DNA from: Alcanivoracaceae bacterium
Lineage (GTDB): Bacteria; Pseudomonadota; Gammaproteobacteria; Xanthomonadales; Marinicellaceae
Assembly: GCA_016744455.1 (NCBI GenBank)
Contig: JADGEI010000008.1
Location: forward strand, 1 to 64,000
DNA: 64,000 nucleotides
Direction of reading: 5' to 3'
The position numbers were made by a program, and so were the translations under genes. Shown here piece by piece: positions 46,628 to 56,447 of the stretch. The notes beneath the pieces are model-generated. The model did no database searches and was not told the origin of the DNA. It saw only the letters and a program-made list of their open reading frames with translations. Within the stretch, counting starts at the first letter, position 1; each line of letters opens with the position of its first letter.

Positions 46628-49312
46628 ATGAAAATAAAACGTAATCCCATTGCCTCAGCAATTAAAAAGGTACTTTATACAGGATTAATTACATCTATAG
46701 CGATATCCGGTGCTTCGTTAGCTCAAGAAAAGAAAGATGGTGACTCTGAAGAGCTGGATAGAGTAGTGGTCACAGGTTCTCGTATTAGAAGACTGGATCT
46801 AGAAACAAGTGTTCCTGTTCAAGTTTTTGATGCGGAGTATATTGAGGCTTCAGGAGCACCAACTGTACAGGATTTTTTGTTCCAGTCTAATATCGCAGGG
46901 CCAGGTCTCTTTAATGAAAATAGTACATTATCACAAACAGCAGGTACAGCCTCATTTGATACCAGAGGATTTGGTGCGAGTTATGTAGTTATGCTATTAA
47001 ATGGCAGAAGATTGCCAGGCGACCCCTTAGGTGGAGGGTCAGCCACTAATATTAATTTGATACCATTAGGAGCGATTGAAAGGATTGAATACCTATCTGA
47101 TGGTGCTTCTGCTATTTATGGTGCGGATGCAATATCTGGGGTAATTAATGTTATTACAAAAACAAATTTTGATGGAGCTACTGTAGATTTACGGTTTGCT
47201 GAAACTTCAAAAGGTGATGGTGAGTTTGCAGATATTTCTTTAGCCGCGGGTTCAACTTTTGATAAAGGTAATATGTTTATTGGCTTTAATTGGTCACAAC
47301 AAGATGATATTGATGCCTTTACAAGACCATTAATACGTTCAGCGAACGCACCAGATGGTACAGACGGTAGAAGCCCTACTGGTTTACCTGGAACCTTTGT
47401 GGATTTTGGAACAGGCTTCTCTCATCCGGATCCTGGTTGTCCAGCTTCAAGTATTCGGCCTGCTACGTTTACAGGTCAAGGTTCTGATTGTGCTTTTGAT
47501 TTCGCACCTCTTTATGATGCGATACCAGCGCAAACAAGACAATCTATCATTGCAACAGCAGATTATCAGGTTTCTAATAATGGAACAGCCTACGGTGAAT
47601 TTAGATTTAGTCGGAATGTAACAGAAGTAAGAAATGGGGCAGCACCTGCATTTTTCAATATAACAGGATCTCCTGCTTTATTAGGAATTGATGCTCAACT
47701 TGGAACTGATTTATTTAGTTCACCTGTTGTTTATATTCTACGACGATCAGTAGATGCTGGCCCAAGAGCTACAGATAATACGAATACTGCATTATCAGCG
47801 GTTGCAGGATATTCACACTATTTCGGTGTTCACAAAATGGATGTAAGCTATCAATCAGTTGATTCAGAACAAAACAGAATAGGTGTTGGTGGCCAGGTAT
47901 CAATATCAGCATTAGAAGCGGCAGTGCAAAGTGGCGTATTTGACCCAACACAAATATATGACCCTAACTTTTATGCAGTAAATGGATTAACCATTTCTAC
48001 ACAAAGACAAGCGATAGGCAATGAAGATATTTTTAGGGCGAGTTTGGATGGGTATTTTGACTTAGGATTTGGAAACAGTGATTTAGGTTATGCAGTAGGT
48101 TTTGAAAATAAAGATCAATCATTTGTTGATAGGGCAGATGTTGCATCATCTACTGGTGACGTAGCAGGTGGAGCAAGTTCAAATGGGTCAGGTGAGTCTG
48201 CAGTACAAGCTTTTTATGCAGAGCTTTCATTTTCTCCATTTGATGGAGTTGAGTTAGGGTTGGCAGGTCGTTATGATGATTATGACTGGGAAAATGACTT
48301 TGCTTCAGGTGGTGATAGTCAATCGACCTATAGATTTTCAGCTTCATGGAGGCCAACTGATAATTTCTTGATAAGAGGTTCTGTCGGTACAGGCTTTAAA
48401 GCACCAACCTTGGGTAACTTATTTTTAGGACGTTCATTTGGTGTGACTCAAGCAGTTGACACAACTTTATGTAATCAAGCGATGAATAATCCATCCTCAA
48501 CTCAAGCAGATATTGACAGTGCTTGCCGTTTATTGGAAATTCGTTCTGTAGGTGGTGGTAATTCAAGTTTAAATACAGAAAGTTCAGATTCATATAGTCT
48601 TGGTTTAGTCTACGAGCCGTTAGATAATTTAAGCTTGTCATTGGATTATTATCAAATAAAAGTAGAAAATAAAATAGGTTCTTTAGGGGTGCAAGAAATC
48701 ATTGATAATGAATCCTTATTTCCAGATCTAATTACAAGAGTAAATGGCACATTAACATCTCCAGGTTCAGAAGTTAGGTCAAATTTACAGAATTTAAATC
48801 AAGAAAATGGTGAAGGAATAGATTTTACTACTAAATATTATATGGATACTGAGTATGGTCGTTTTGGTGTTGATCTAAGAGCCGCTTATCTTATAAGTCA
48901 TGAAAGACAAATATCGGCTTTGCAACCTTTATGTGATGATAAAGGAACAACTAGTGAACCAGAGTGGAGATGGAATGGGCAAGGTAATTGGAACAAGGAT
49001 AATTGGCAAGCAACATTGAACTTCCGTTATATTGGTGAAACACAAGATTTACCTGGAGGTAGAAATACTGCGAGCAATTCTTGTGACGTTAATCCAAGTA
49101 GACCAGCTCAAGATGTCGATGACTATATAGAGTTTGGCACGTCAGTTAGTTATAACTTTACTCAATCCAAGTTAACCTTTGGCATCAGGAACTTACTAGA
49201 TAAGGAGCCACCTTTTTCAGAGTTAGCAGCTGGTGGTTGGCCGTGGTTTGATCAGGCCTTGTATGATATCCGAGGTAGGAATTATTACTTGAATTTTAGT
49301 TATGAGTTCTAA
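46628..49312 (+). CDS. TonB-dependent outer-membrane receptor
   Basis: The product has 894 residues with a signal peptide (about 1-32, ending SGASLAQ). A TonB-box-like ELDRVVVTGSRIRR comes next, then the plug domain (VQDFLFQSNIAG, VVMLLNGRRLPGDP, IERIEYLSDGASAIYGADAISGVINVITK). A 22-strand barrel follows, ending in YYLNFSYEF with the terminal Phe needed for barrel insertion. The GSRIRR start and the Gly/Asn-rich loops resemble receptors for peptides or polymers in marine bacteria more than classical siderophore receptors, which is inference. AGGAG lies before the ATG. A TPR-sulfotransferase gene follows. Confidence 0.93.
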   Translation: MKIKRNPIASAIKKVLYTGLITSIAISGASLAQEKKDGDSEELDRVVVTGSRIRRLDLETSVPVQVFDAEYIEASGAPTVQDFLFQSNIAGPGLFNENSTLSQTAGTASFDTRGFGASYVVMLLNGRRLPGDPLGGGSATNINLIPLGAIERIEYLSDGASAIYGADAISGVINVITKTNFDGATVDLRFAETSKGDGEFADISLAAGSTFDKGNMFIGFNWSQQDDIDAFTRPLIRSANAPDGTDGRSPTGLPGTFVDFGTGFSHPDPGCPASSIRPATFTGQGSDCAFDFAPLYDAIPAQTRQSIIATADYQVSNNGTAYGEFRFSRNVTEVRNGAAPAFFNITGSPALLGIDAQLGTDLFSSPVVYILRRSVDAGPRATDNTNTALSAVAGYSHYFGVHKMDVSYQSVDSEQNRIGVGGQVSISALEAAVQSGVFDPTQIYDPNFYAVNGLTISTQRQAIGNEDIFRASLDGYFDLGFGNSDLGYAVGFENKDQSFVDRADVASSTGDVAGGASSNGSGESAVQAFYAELSFSPFDGVELGLAGRYDDYDWENDFASGGDSQSTYRFSASWRPTDNFLIRGSVGTGFKAPTLGNLFLGRSFGVTQAVDTTLCNQAMNNPSSTQADIDSACRLLEIRSVGGGNSSLNTESSDSYSLGLVYEPLDNLSLSLDYYQIKVENKIGSLGVQEIIDNESLFPDLITRVNGTLTSPGSEVRSNLQNLNQENGEGIDFTTKYYMDTEYGRFGVDLRAAYLISHERQISALQPLCDDKGTTSEPEWRWNGQGNWNKDNWQATLNFRYIGETQDLPGGRNTASNSCDVNPSRPAQDVDDYIEFGTSVSYNFTQSKLTFGIRNLLDKEPPFSELAAGGWPWFDQALYDIRGRNYYLNFSYEF

Positions 49313-49338
49313 TTAATTTTCGGAATATATTTGTGGAA

Positions 49339-49374
49339 AAAAGCTGATTGTAGTATTTATTTCAATCAGCTTTT
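49339..49374 (+). terminator. Terminator between receptor and sulfotransferase genes
   Basis: A perfect 12-bp inverted repeat, AAAAGCTGATTG (49339-49350) and CAATCAGCTTTT (49363-49374), has a 12-base loop and a T-run forming the end of the stem. It may stop or attenuate transcription from the receptor gene into the next one. Confidence 0.65.
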
Positions 49375-49426
49375 AGAGAGTTATGTCAATTATCTTAAAT
49401 TAATAAAATGACGAATTAATGTCCTT

Positions 49427-51091
49427 ATGAAATATAAACAACAGATTAATTATAACCGATATTTACAAGCTGCTGTATTGCATATTCAACAAGGTGATTT
49501 TTACCAAGCAGAAAAAAAGTTATTAGTTGTATTTGATGTATTTTATCCAGATTATGATGTTCCATCTCTTTTGATAAAATTGTATATAAAACAAGGGAGG
49601 CCTCAGGATGCTAAAAAACAAATTCAAAAACTTATTAGAAACCACCCAGAACAACAAAATTATTTATTAGGTTTAGCAACCATCTTATTACAGTCAAACT
49701 ATGTAAATGAAGCTATTTCATGTTTTCGTGGAATAGTTAGAAATAACAATAACAACGCCGACTCTTTATATAATTTAGCTTTTTCTTATCGAAAAATAGG
49801 CTTGCTAGAACAGTCTATTATTGCCTATAAGAAAGCATTAACAAAAAACATTGCTCATCCAGAAGAGGTTTTAACTAATATAGGGAATAACTACAAGGAT
49901 TTAAAAAACTTTCAATTGGCAGAAAAGCATTTCATTGATGCGTTAGCTATGAAACCTAACTATCAATTGGCACAATTGAATTTAGCAAAACTTTTAGAAC
50001 AATTGAACAAAAAAGACCAGGCAATCAATTTGTATAAGAAGATGATTGATTTCAACTCGCTTGATAGTAAAGCATTAGTCGCTTTGGTTAATATTGTTGA
50101 TATAAATAATAGTAACAATGAATTATTGAGCAAATTAATTAAGTGTTCAAATAGTAAGTTGTTAGATAGCGAATTAGAAGCAGTACAATATGCCCTGGGA
50201 AAAGCCTATAACGATTGTGCAGAATATAAAAGGGCTTTTATACACTATAGTTATGCCAACAGATTAAATGGTTCTCGAGTAACCCCTTTTTCAAAAGAAA
50301 AACTATCAATGAAAATAAATAAAATTATTAATTCAAGTAAGCAGAAAACGATTATTTTTAATGATGAAGTTACATTTATTACTCCAATTTTTATTTGTGG
50401 TATGTACAGATCTGGATCGTCTTTAGTGGAACAAGTTCTAGGTAGTCATGAAAAAGTTGTTACAGGTGGTGAGACTGGATATTTATCAATCCTCATGGAA
50501 AAATACTTACCTAAATATCCAATAGAGGGTTTAAACGGTAAAGTAATAAAGCACATACGTCAAGACTACTTAGCAATGATTAAGGAGAATACAGACAAGG
50601 GCTTAGTGACAACCGATAAAACGCCAATAAATTATCAAAATTTAGCCATTATTAAATCAATATTCCCTAATTCAAAAATAATTATTACAGAGAGGAATGT
50701 GTTAGATACCTGTTTATCTATCTTTTTTCAAAGGTTTTCAAAAGAGGTTGATTATGCAACAGATTTAACAGATATTTATGACTATTTTAGGGTCTATGAA
50801 AAACTTACTAAGCATTGGAAAAAGATATATGGCACAAGTATTTTAAGTGTTAATTATGATCATTTTGTACTAAATCAAAAAAAAGACACTAAAGCACTTT
50901 TGTCATATTGTAATCTTGAGTGGGATAAAAGGTGTATGGCCTTTCAAAATCAGTCAAACAGTATTAACACAGCAAGTCTGTGGCAGGTTAGAAAAAAACT
51001 ATATACGTCTTCATCAAATAGATGGAAAAATTACCATGAGTTTATATCTAAGCTTATTCCACAATCAATTCTTGAAAATGGGAACATATAA
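49427..51091 (+). CDS. TPR-repeat sulfotransferase family protein
   Basis: The product has 554 residues. Residues about 10-240 form tetratricopeptide repeats (YLQAAVLHIQQGDFYQAEKKLL, NADSLYNLAFSYRKIGLLEQSIIAYKKAL, EVLTNIGNNYKDLKNFQLAEKHFIDAL). The C-terminal half is a PAPS-dependent sulfotransferase domain with the 5'-phosphosulphate loop GMYRSGSSLVEQVL near residue 324. The 3'-phosphate motif follows near ITERNVLDTCLSIFFQRFS. No signal peptide is present, so it is probably cytoplasmic. The acceptor is unknown. The gene follows a TonB receptor, a pairing I recall as frequent in related bacteria. Confidence 0.88.
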   Translation: MKYKQQINYNRYLQAAVLHIQQGDFYQAEKKLLVVFDVFYPDYDVPSLLIKLYIKQGRPQDAKKQIQKLIRNHPEQQNYLLGLATILLQSNYVNEAISCFRGIVRNNNNNADSLYNLAFSYRKIGLLEQSIIAYKKALTKNIAHPEEVLTNIGNNYKDLKNFQLAEKHFIDALAMKPNYQLAQLNLAKLLEQLNKKDQAINLYKKMIDFNSLDSKALVALVNIVDINNSNNELLSKLIKCSNSKLLDSELEAVQYALGKAYNDCAEYKRAFIHYSYANRLNGSRVTPFSKEKLSMKINKIINSSKQKTIIFNDEVTFITPIFICGMYRSGSSLVEQVLGSHEKVVTGGETGYLSILMEKYLPKYPIEGLNGKVIKHIRQDYLAMIKENTDKGLVTTDKTPINYQNLAIIKSIFPNSKIIITERNVLDTCLSIFFQRFSKEVDYATDLTDIYDYFRVYEKLTKHWKKIYGTSILSVNYDHFVLNQKKDTKALLSYCNLEWDKRCMAFQNQSNSINTASLWQVRKKLYTSSSNRWKNYHEFISKLIPQSILENGNI

Positions 51092-51094
51092 GTA

Positions 51095-51124
51095 TTGACA
51101 TCTACGAAAGTATTAGTATATAAT
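51095..51124 (+). promoter_or_regulatory. Orphan sigma-70 promoter resembling the receptor promoter
   Basis: TTGACA (51095-51100), 18 bases, and TATAAT (51119-51124) are both perfect. No plus-strand gene follows before the convergent purU stop. The first 25 bases agree with the receptor promoter at 46532 in 19 positions, including TACGAA and TAGTAT at the same offsets. Confidence 0.6.
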
Positions 51125-51184
51125 ATATGTTAATGACAAACTAGTGACTTTCATCTACATAGTTCGCCATAAAGGATGACCTTA

Positions 51185-51209
51185 ACACCATGGATGGTGT
51201 GCCTCTTTT
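51185..51209 (+). terminator. Short hairpin with T-tail after the orphan promoter
   Basis: ACACCAT (51185-51191) and ATGGTGT (51194-51200) form a tight stem with almost no loop, followed by GCCTCTTTT. Together with the promoter at 51095 it would define an RNA of about 80 bases starting near 51131. Confidence 0.4.
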
Positions 51210-52044
51210 AAAAAACAATTGTCTTATTACCATGGATAAAAACTCTATCATCTAACACCAGAGCCAATGCTCGTGATAATACAGATTTTTCAACATCTCT
51301 TCCAGATTTTTGCATATCTTGCCAATTAAAACGGTGATTAACTGGTATGATGTTTTGTGCTATTATTGGCCCTTCATCTAAATCGTTGGTGACAAAATGG
51401 GCGGTAGCTCCAATTATTTTGACACCACGTTCAAAGGCTTGTTTGTAGGGGTTTGCTCCAATGAAGGCGGGTAAAAATGAGTGGTGAATATTAATGATTT
51501 TTTTTGAATAAATTTTAACAAAATCAGCTGTTAGTATGCGCATGTATTTTGCTAACACAATGTAATCAAAAGTAAATTGACTTAAAGTTTTCATGACTCT
51601 TTGTTCATGCTGTTCGCGCGTGAGTTTGTTTGCAGAGATGCAATGAAATGGGATATCAAATCGAGAAACTAGTTTTTCCAATGTTTTATGGTTGCCAATT
51701 ACAGCTTGAATGTCAGCATCGAGTTCTCCTGCAGAGTGACGAATGAGAATATCGCCTAAAGCATGTGATTCTTTGGTAACCATAAGGATGATTTTTTTCT
51801 TTTTTGGCATGATCACTTTGAAGTGTGATCCTTTGGGTAAATTGGCACGCAATTCATTGTTAAGGTCTTGTAATTCAAAAAAACCACTTACTACTGTACG
51901 CATAAAAAATTTACCCGTTTCTTTATCTACAAACTCCTGATTATTGTCAATATTGAGGTTACGGTTAAAGAAAACCTTTGATACAGTGTAGACTAAACCC
52001 TTGGCATCGTGACAATCAATCAATATTCGTGCTTTGTTTTTCAT
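51208..52044 (-). CDS. purU: Formyltetrahydrofolate deformylase
   Basis: PurU hydrolyses 10-formyl-THF to THF and formate, balancing one-carbon pools and feeding PurT. The product has 278 residues, close to the 280 of E. coli. An N-terminal ACT domain (ARILIDCHDAKGLVYTVSKVFF) is followed by the formyltransferase-like domain. This contains NIHHSFLPAFIGANPYKQAFERGVK, the catalytic Asn-His-Asp set, and TAHFVTNDLDEGPII. It is divergent from hemL across about 80 bases. Confidence 0.95.
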   Translation of the reverse strand: MKNKARILIDCHDAKGLVYTVSKVFFNRNLNIDNNQEFVDKETGKFFMRTVVSGFFELQDLNNELRANLPKGSHFKVIMPKKKKIILMVTKESHALGDILIRHSAGELDADIQAVIGNHKTLEKLVSRFDIPFHCISANKLTREQHEQRVMKTLSQFTFDYIVLAKYMRILTADFVKIYSKKIINIHHSFLPAFIGANPYKQAFERGVKIIGATAHFVTNDLDEGPIIAQNIIPVNHRFNWQDMQKSGRDVEKSVLSRALALVLDDRVFIHGNKTIVF

Positions 52045-52125
52045 AAAATCTCATTTGTTGCTAGCAAGAATTTCATTATATTTGAATTACATTTATAATA
52101 ACAATTTTAAACCAACAATAATCAC

Positions 52126-53403
52126 ATGAACAATCACGATTTATTCCTTTCTGCACAAAAATATATTCCAGGCGGAGTTAATTCTCCAGTCCGCGCTTTT
52201 AAAGGTGTCGGCGGAGATCCATTATTTATCAAAAAAGCTAAAGGGCCTTATATTTATGATGTAGATGATAAGGAATATATAGACTATATTGGTTCATGGG
52301 GGCCAATGATTGCAGGGCATAGCAATAAAAAGGTTTTAAAAGCTGTGCATAAAGCGGTTGATCAGGGCATGAGTTTTGGAACACCGACAGAACAAGAAGT
52401 AACCGTTGCTGAGAAAATGTGTAAGCTAATTCCTTCGATGGATATGGTTAGAATGGTTAATTCAGGAACAGAAGCGACTATGAGCGCTATTAGATTAGCG
52501 CGTGGATTCACTGGCAGAGATAAAATCATCAAGTTTGAGGGTTGCTATCATGGCCATGCTGATTCATTTTTAGTGAAAGCTGGCAGTGGTGTATTAACTC
52601 TTGGTATTCCAGGGTCTCCTGGTGTCCCTTCTGCTGTTGCTGATTTAACTTTAACTGTTGCCTATAATGATTTAGATGCGTTAGAAAGCACAATGCAGGC
52701 CCATGGTGATGATGTTGCAGCGATTATTGTCGAGCCGATTGCCGGTAATATGAATATGATATTACCATTAGAAGGCTATTTACAAGGCATGCGAGACTTG
52801 TGTGATAAGTACGGCACAATTTTAATTTTTGATGAAGTCATGACTGGCTTTCGAGTGGCGCTTGGAGGAGCCCAAGAGCTTTATAATATAACACCTGATT
52901 TATCAACTTTTGGTAAGGTTATAGGAGGTGGCTTACCTGTAGGTGCTTTTGGCGGGCGAAAAGATATCATGTCTCATATTGCTCCACTTGGCCCAGTCTA
53001 TCAAGCAGGAACGCTATCAGGGAATCCTGTGGCAATGACTGCTGGTTCAGTCATGTTGGACATTGTTTCAAAAAAAGGTTTTTATGATGACCTAGCAATC
53101 AAAACACAGAATTTAACTAAAGGCCTTAAAGAAATTGCCGATAAGAATAGTATCCCATTTCATACAGTAAATGAAGGAGGTATGTTTGGTATGTTTTTTA
53201 CTGAAAATCTGGAGATAAATAATTTTGAAGATATTGCTCATTGCGATGAAGAACGATTTAAGGTGTTTTTTCATAAAATGTTAGATCAAGGTGTCTATTT
53301 TGGCCCCTCTGCTTACGAAGCCGCGTTTGTATCATCCACACATGATGAAGTGACTTTAAGTAAAACCTTAAAAGCAGCAACTTTTGCCTTTTCTGAGTTG
53401 TAA
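52126..53403 (+). CDS. hemL: Glutamate-1-semialdehyde 2,1-aminomutase
   Basis: HemL makes 5-aminolevulinate from glutamate-1-semialdehyde in the C5 haem pathway, using PLP. The product has 425 residues. The start reads [25 protein letters not shown], typical of Hem[32 protein letters not shown] and the PLP lysine Lys264 in [17 protein letters not shown] are present. This is the second haem gene in the window, but it is 43 kb from hemN. The DedA-type gene follows after three bases. Confidence 0.97.
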   Translation: MNNHDLFLSAQKYIPGGVNSPVRAFKGVGGDPLFIKKAKGPYIYDVDDKEYIDYIGSWGPMIAGHSNKKVLKAVHKAVDQGMSFGTPTEQEVTVAEKMCKLIPSMDMVRMVNSGTEATMSAIRLARGFTGRDKIIKFEGCYHGHADSFLVKAGSGVLTLGIPGSPGVPSAVADLTLTVAYNDLDALESTMQAHGDDVAAIIVEPIAGNMNMILPLEGYLQGMRDLCDKYGTILIFDEVMTGFRVALGGAQELYNITPDLSTFGKVIGGGLPVGAFGGRKDIMSHIAPLGPVYQAGTLSGNPVAMTAGSVMLDIVSKKGFYDDLAIKTQNLTKGLKEIADKNSIPFHTVNEGGMFGMFFTENLEINNFEDIAHCDEERFKVFFHKMLDQGVYFGPSAYEAAFVSSTHDEVTLSKTLKAATFAFSEL

Positions 53404-53406
53404 GTA

Positions 53407-55335
53407 ATGGAATCATCCTGGTTACAAGTAGTTTTGGATTGGGTGCAGTTGCATCCCAATGCAACTGGCTGGATGATATTTTTTGTAGCATTGGGTGAGT
53501 CCTTGCTTTTGGTTGGCATATTATTACCAGGTGCGGCCTTGTTAGTAGGTTTAGGAACATTGATTGGGCTTGGAGTTGTTGATTTTAAATTGGCATGGAT
53601 TACGGCATCACTCGGCGCTTTTGCAGGGGATGGTATTAGTTATTGGATTGGTCACCATTACAAACAAGGGTTGTTAAAAATTTGGCCAATGTATAAATTT
53701 CCTAAATTGATTGATCAAGGCCAATCATTTTTTAAGAAATGGGGTTTGCTTAGTGTCTTTATTGGGCGATTTGTTGGTTTAGTTCGTCCAATTATTCCCG
53801 CGATTGCTGGTATGATGCAAATGCCATTAAAAAAATACATAAGCATTAGTACCATTGCGGCAATATTATGGGCTCCCTTTTATTTATTGCCTGGTATGTT
53901 ATTTGGCAATGCAATGGGCGCTATGTCTAAAGTGGCAGGTAAATTAGCTATCTTAGTTTTGATTTTTGTTTTAACTGTTGCATTGGTGTACTGGATTATA
54001 CAGATTGTATACAGTTTTTTATTACCACGAACACATCGAATCTTGAGTCGCGTTTTAATTTGGTCACAAAAGCACTCCTATTTAGGTAAAGTGACTTCTG
54101 GGTTAATCGATCCTCGCAAACCAGAAAAAGGCTCACTAGCATTGATGGCGTCTTTTATAATTGCTTTAACAATTGCTTCGTTAATTTTTATTCTTAATAA
54201 TCAGACCGTTGAAAATTGGTCGTTTCAAGTGGTAGATTTTATGCAATCGTTTCACACCGATTGGACTGAACCTGTTATGTTGTTTATCTTGGCATTAACC
54301 CATGACATAACAATTTTGGTTCCATCTATCTTGGTATTTGTTTGGTTGATTAGAAGACGTCGTGGAGTTGCAGCTGCCCATTGGGGGTTTATTGTAGTGA
54401 CAGGCTATGTATTAGCATTGTTAATTAATTACTTTTCAAAATTTGATAGTCAATCATGGTTTGGTTTTCATCATCTCACGTGGTTTATTACTGTGATTTC
54501 ATACTGGTCGGCACTGATTTCTGGAGCCTTGCCACATAAACTACGTAGTTGGCCTTATACTTTAGCAACCATGTTAATAGCTGTGGTTTGTTTTGCACAA
54601 TTGTTTTTTAAGCAAATGAGTTTAGGTGTGGTGTTAATATCGATATTTAGCTCGGTTTTATGGGCATCTGTAGTTGCTATCGCATACCGAATGAGAGCCA
54701 GAAAACAATTCTTGGGTTGGCCGGTATCGGCCATATTTTTTAGTTTTCAAGGCATAGTCATAATACTCGTCTTGATATTTTTCGCTTCAGAATTTAAACG
54801 AGTCGAGCCAATTAAAATAGAGTCGATATCGGTGGTTGAGTGGCAGAATAGTGAAGCAGATGAACGTAATGATTGGCTAAATCGCCCTAAGCAGGTTTTT
54901 GATATTCATTATAACGGTGAATTATCAACATTGTCAGCCTTTTTGCAGACTCAAAATTGGGTAGAAACTCAACCCAGAGCATGGAAAGATGTCTGGACAG
55001 CCTTGAGTACCGATGAGGATAGCACCGATATAGCCATATTACCAACAACCAATAAAGGTAAGATTGAATCAGTAATTTTTTCTAAACAATCAGGTGATAC
55101 ATTATTGGCTCTGCATCTTTGGCAACAATCAGTAAAGATAGAGCCATCAAATTACCCGGTTTTTGCCGGTTATGTTACACACCATAAAATAAGAACCAAG
55201 TCTGGATTGACCTTCTGGAAAAGCTATGAAGATCAATCGTCAACAGAAGTTTTTATGAAAATCATTAATAATAGTCTTGAATTGTATTATACTAACAGTA
55301 ACCAACAGTATTTTATTCAGTTCAAGGCGCAATAA
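53407..55335 (+). CDS. DedA/VTT, degenerate PAP2 and LssY three-domain protein
   Basis: The membrane protein has 642 residues. Residues 1-200 are a DedA (VTT) domain with FVALGESLLLVGILLPGAALL, FAGDGISYWIGHHY and FIGRFVGLVRPIIPAIAGMMQMP. DedA proteins move lipids such as undecaprenyl phosphate across the membrane. Residues about 215-440 match the PAP2 region of bifunctional DedA/PAP2 proteins, but the K-x6-RP, PSGH and SR-x5-H-x3-D motifs are lost: FGFHHLTW and QMSLGVVLISIFSS stand in their place. The last 150 residues are LssY-like. The start follows hemL by three bases, and an MscS gene overlaps its stop by one base. Confidence 0.85.
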   Translation: MESSWLQVVLDWVQLHPNATGWMIFFVALGESLLLVGILLPGAALLVGLGTLIGLGVVDFKLAWITASLGAFAGDGISYWIGHHYKQGLLKIWPMYKFPKLIDQGQSFFKKWGLLSVFIGRFVGLVRPIIPAIAGMMQMPLKKYISISTIAAILWAPFYLLPGMLFGNAMGAMSKVAGKLAILVLIFVLTVALVYWIIQIVYSFLLPRTHRILSRVLIWSQKHSYLGKVTSGLIDPRKPEKGSLALMASFIIALTIASLIFILNNQTVENWSFQVVDFMQSFHTDWTEPVMLFILALTHDITILVPSILVFVWLIRRRRGVAAAHWGFIVVTGYVLALLINYFSKFDSQSWFGFHHLTWFITVISYWSALISGALPHKLRSWPYTLATMLIAVVCFAQLFFKQMSLGVVLISIFSSVLWASVVAIAYRMRARKQFLGWPVSAIFFSFQGIVIILVLIFFASEFKRVEPIKIESISVVEWQNSEADERNDWLNRPKQVFDIHYNGELSTLSAFLQTQNWVETQPRAWKDVWTALSTDEDSTDIAILPTTNKGKIESVIFSKQSGDTLLALHLWQQSVKIEPSNYPVFAGYVTHHKIRTKSGLTFWKSYEDQSSTEVFMKIINNSLELYYTNSNQQYFIQFKAQ

Positions 55336-56447
55336 TGACATATATTTTAGACTACTTTCAGCACTTATCTAACTTTGGCAAAACTGCAATAATACTTAAT
55401 GTTTTATTTTTCTTTTTAGCTGGGATCATCTTTAGGTATATTGCCACGCCAACCGATGATCAAGAAAAAAACAAAAGCCGTATTCGTTGGTTGCGCTACT
55501 TAAATTTATTTTTAATCTTAATTTATGTTGTCGATGCTATTATAAATGGGTTAACAGGTAACAATAAATGGTTATTACAACTTTCCCAAACGGGTTTGGT
55601 TTTACTTATTTCCTATCTTTTCATCCAGTTTTCTCATGCTTGGGCTCTGCACCATTATGGAAAAGAAAAGACCATTGATGGTGAGGAAATTAGTGCTAGA
55701 ACGTACAAATCAGAAATGATGCACATTATCATAATTGCCGTGACGATTATTGCAGCATTATTACTGTTGGTTAATATCTGGAATGTAACTAGTTGGCTAC
55801 AAGCAACGGGTGTTTTGGGCGGTTTGTTAGTAATTCTTTTTGCTACCAAAGATGCTTGGGCTGTAGACAGTGTTCATGGGTTGATAATGTTGTACAATCA
55901 CGATATTGAACCTGGGGTAATTTGTCGCATACCAGAATACGATATTCTTGCAATTACACGCAAAATATCATTAACACAAACGACTTTCAGGGACTTGGTA
56001 CAAAGACATCAAATCGTCATTCCCAATTCAAAATTGAGATCTACCAAAATAGAAATTCTTAACCGTTCGGGCAGTACAGGTTGGAATGATTACATCGAAT
56101 ACAAAATTGGATATTCTACTTCAGGGAAAATTGTAGAAGATTATTTTGAAAAAGTCTGGGAGCTTGCCTGTGAAAAAGAAGTTTCATTGAATATCGATAA
56201 AAAGCCAAAGATTTCTTTAGTTGAGGCAGGCGATCATGCCATTGTTTGGCGGATTCATTATCACATCGATAATATCTACCGATTAAAGCCTGCTCGTTTC
56301 TGTATTAATCGCGCGGCATTTGATTTACAACAGGACTTTGGACTCTCTTTAGCTACACCAATTACTCATAAAACAGTTAGTGAGTCTGTGATAGAACTGA
56401 CAGAAGAAGAAACTGAAAATTTAAACATAGGGGACACCGATGCTTAA
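55335..56447 (+). CDS. MscS-like mechanosensitive channel domain protein
   Basis: The product has 370 residues. Four or so membrane helices occupy the first 175. The pore-proximal region (ATGVLGGLLVILFATKDAWAVDSVHGLIML) leads into the MscS beta domain with IEPGVICRIPEYDILAITRKISLTQTTFRDLVQRHQIVIPNSKL. A mixed alpha-beta C-terminal domain follows. Such proteins act as tension-gated safety valves or ion-regulated channels. Its ATG overlaps the previous stop as TAATG, and the next gene overlaps it by eight bases, so hemL to the acyl-CoA ligase gene is likely one operon. Confidence 0.88.
   Translation: MTYILDYFQHLSNFGKTAIILNVLFFFLAGIIFRYIATPTDDQEKNKSRIRWLRYLNLFLILIYVVDAIINGLTGNNKWLLQLSQTGLVLLISYLFIQFSHAWALHHYGKEKTIDGEEISARTYKSEMMHIIIIAVTIIAALLLLVNIWNVTSWLQATGVLGGLLVILFATKDAWAVDSVHGLIMLYNHDIEPGVICRIPEYDILAITRKISLTQTTFRDLVQRHQIVIPNSKLRSTKIEILNRSGSTGWNDYIEYKIGYSTSGKIVEDYFEKVWELACEKEVSLNIDKKPKISLVEAGDHAIVWRIHYHIDNIYRLKPARFCINRAAFDLQQDFGLSLATPITHKTVSESVIELTEEETENLNIGDTDA

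Noticed and set aside
49313..51207. Mobile element around the receptor and sulfotransferase genes
   Set aside because: The similar promoters at both ends suggested a duplication unit, but there are no terminal inverted repeats, transposase or target duplication.
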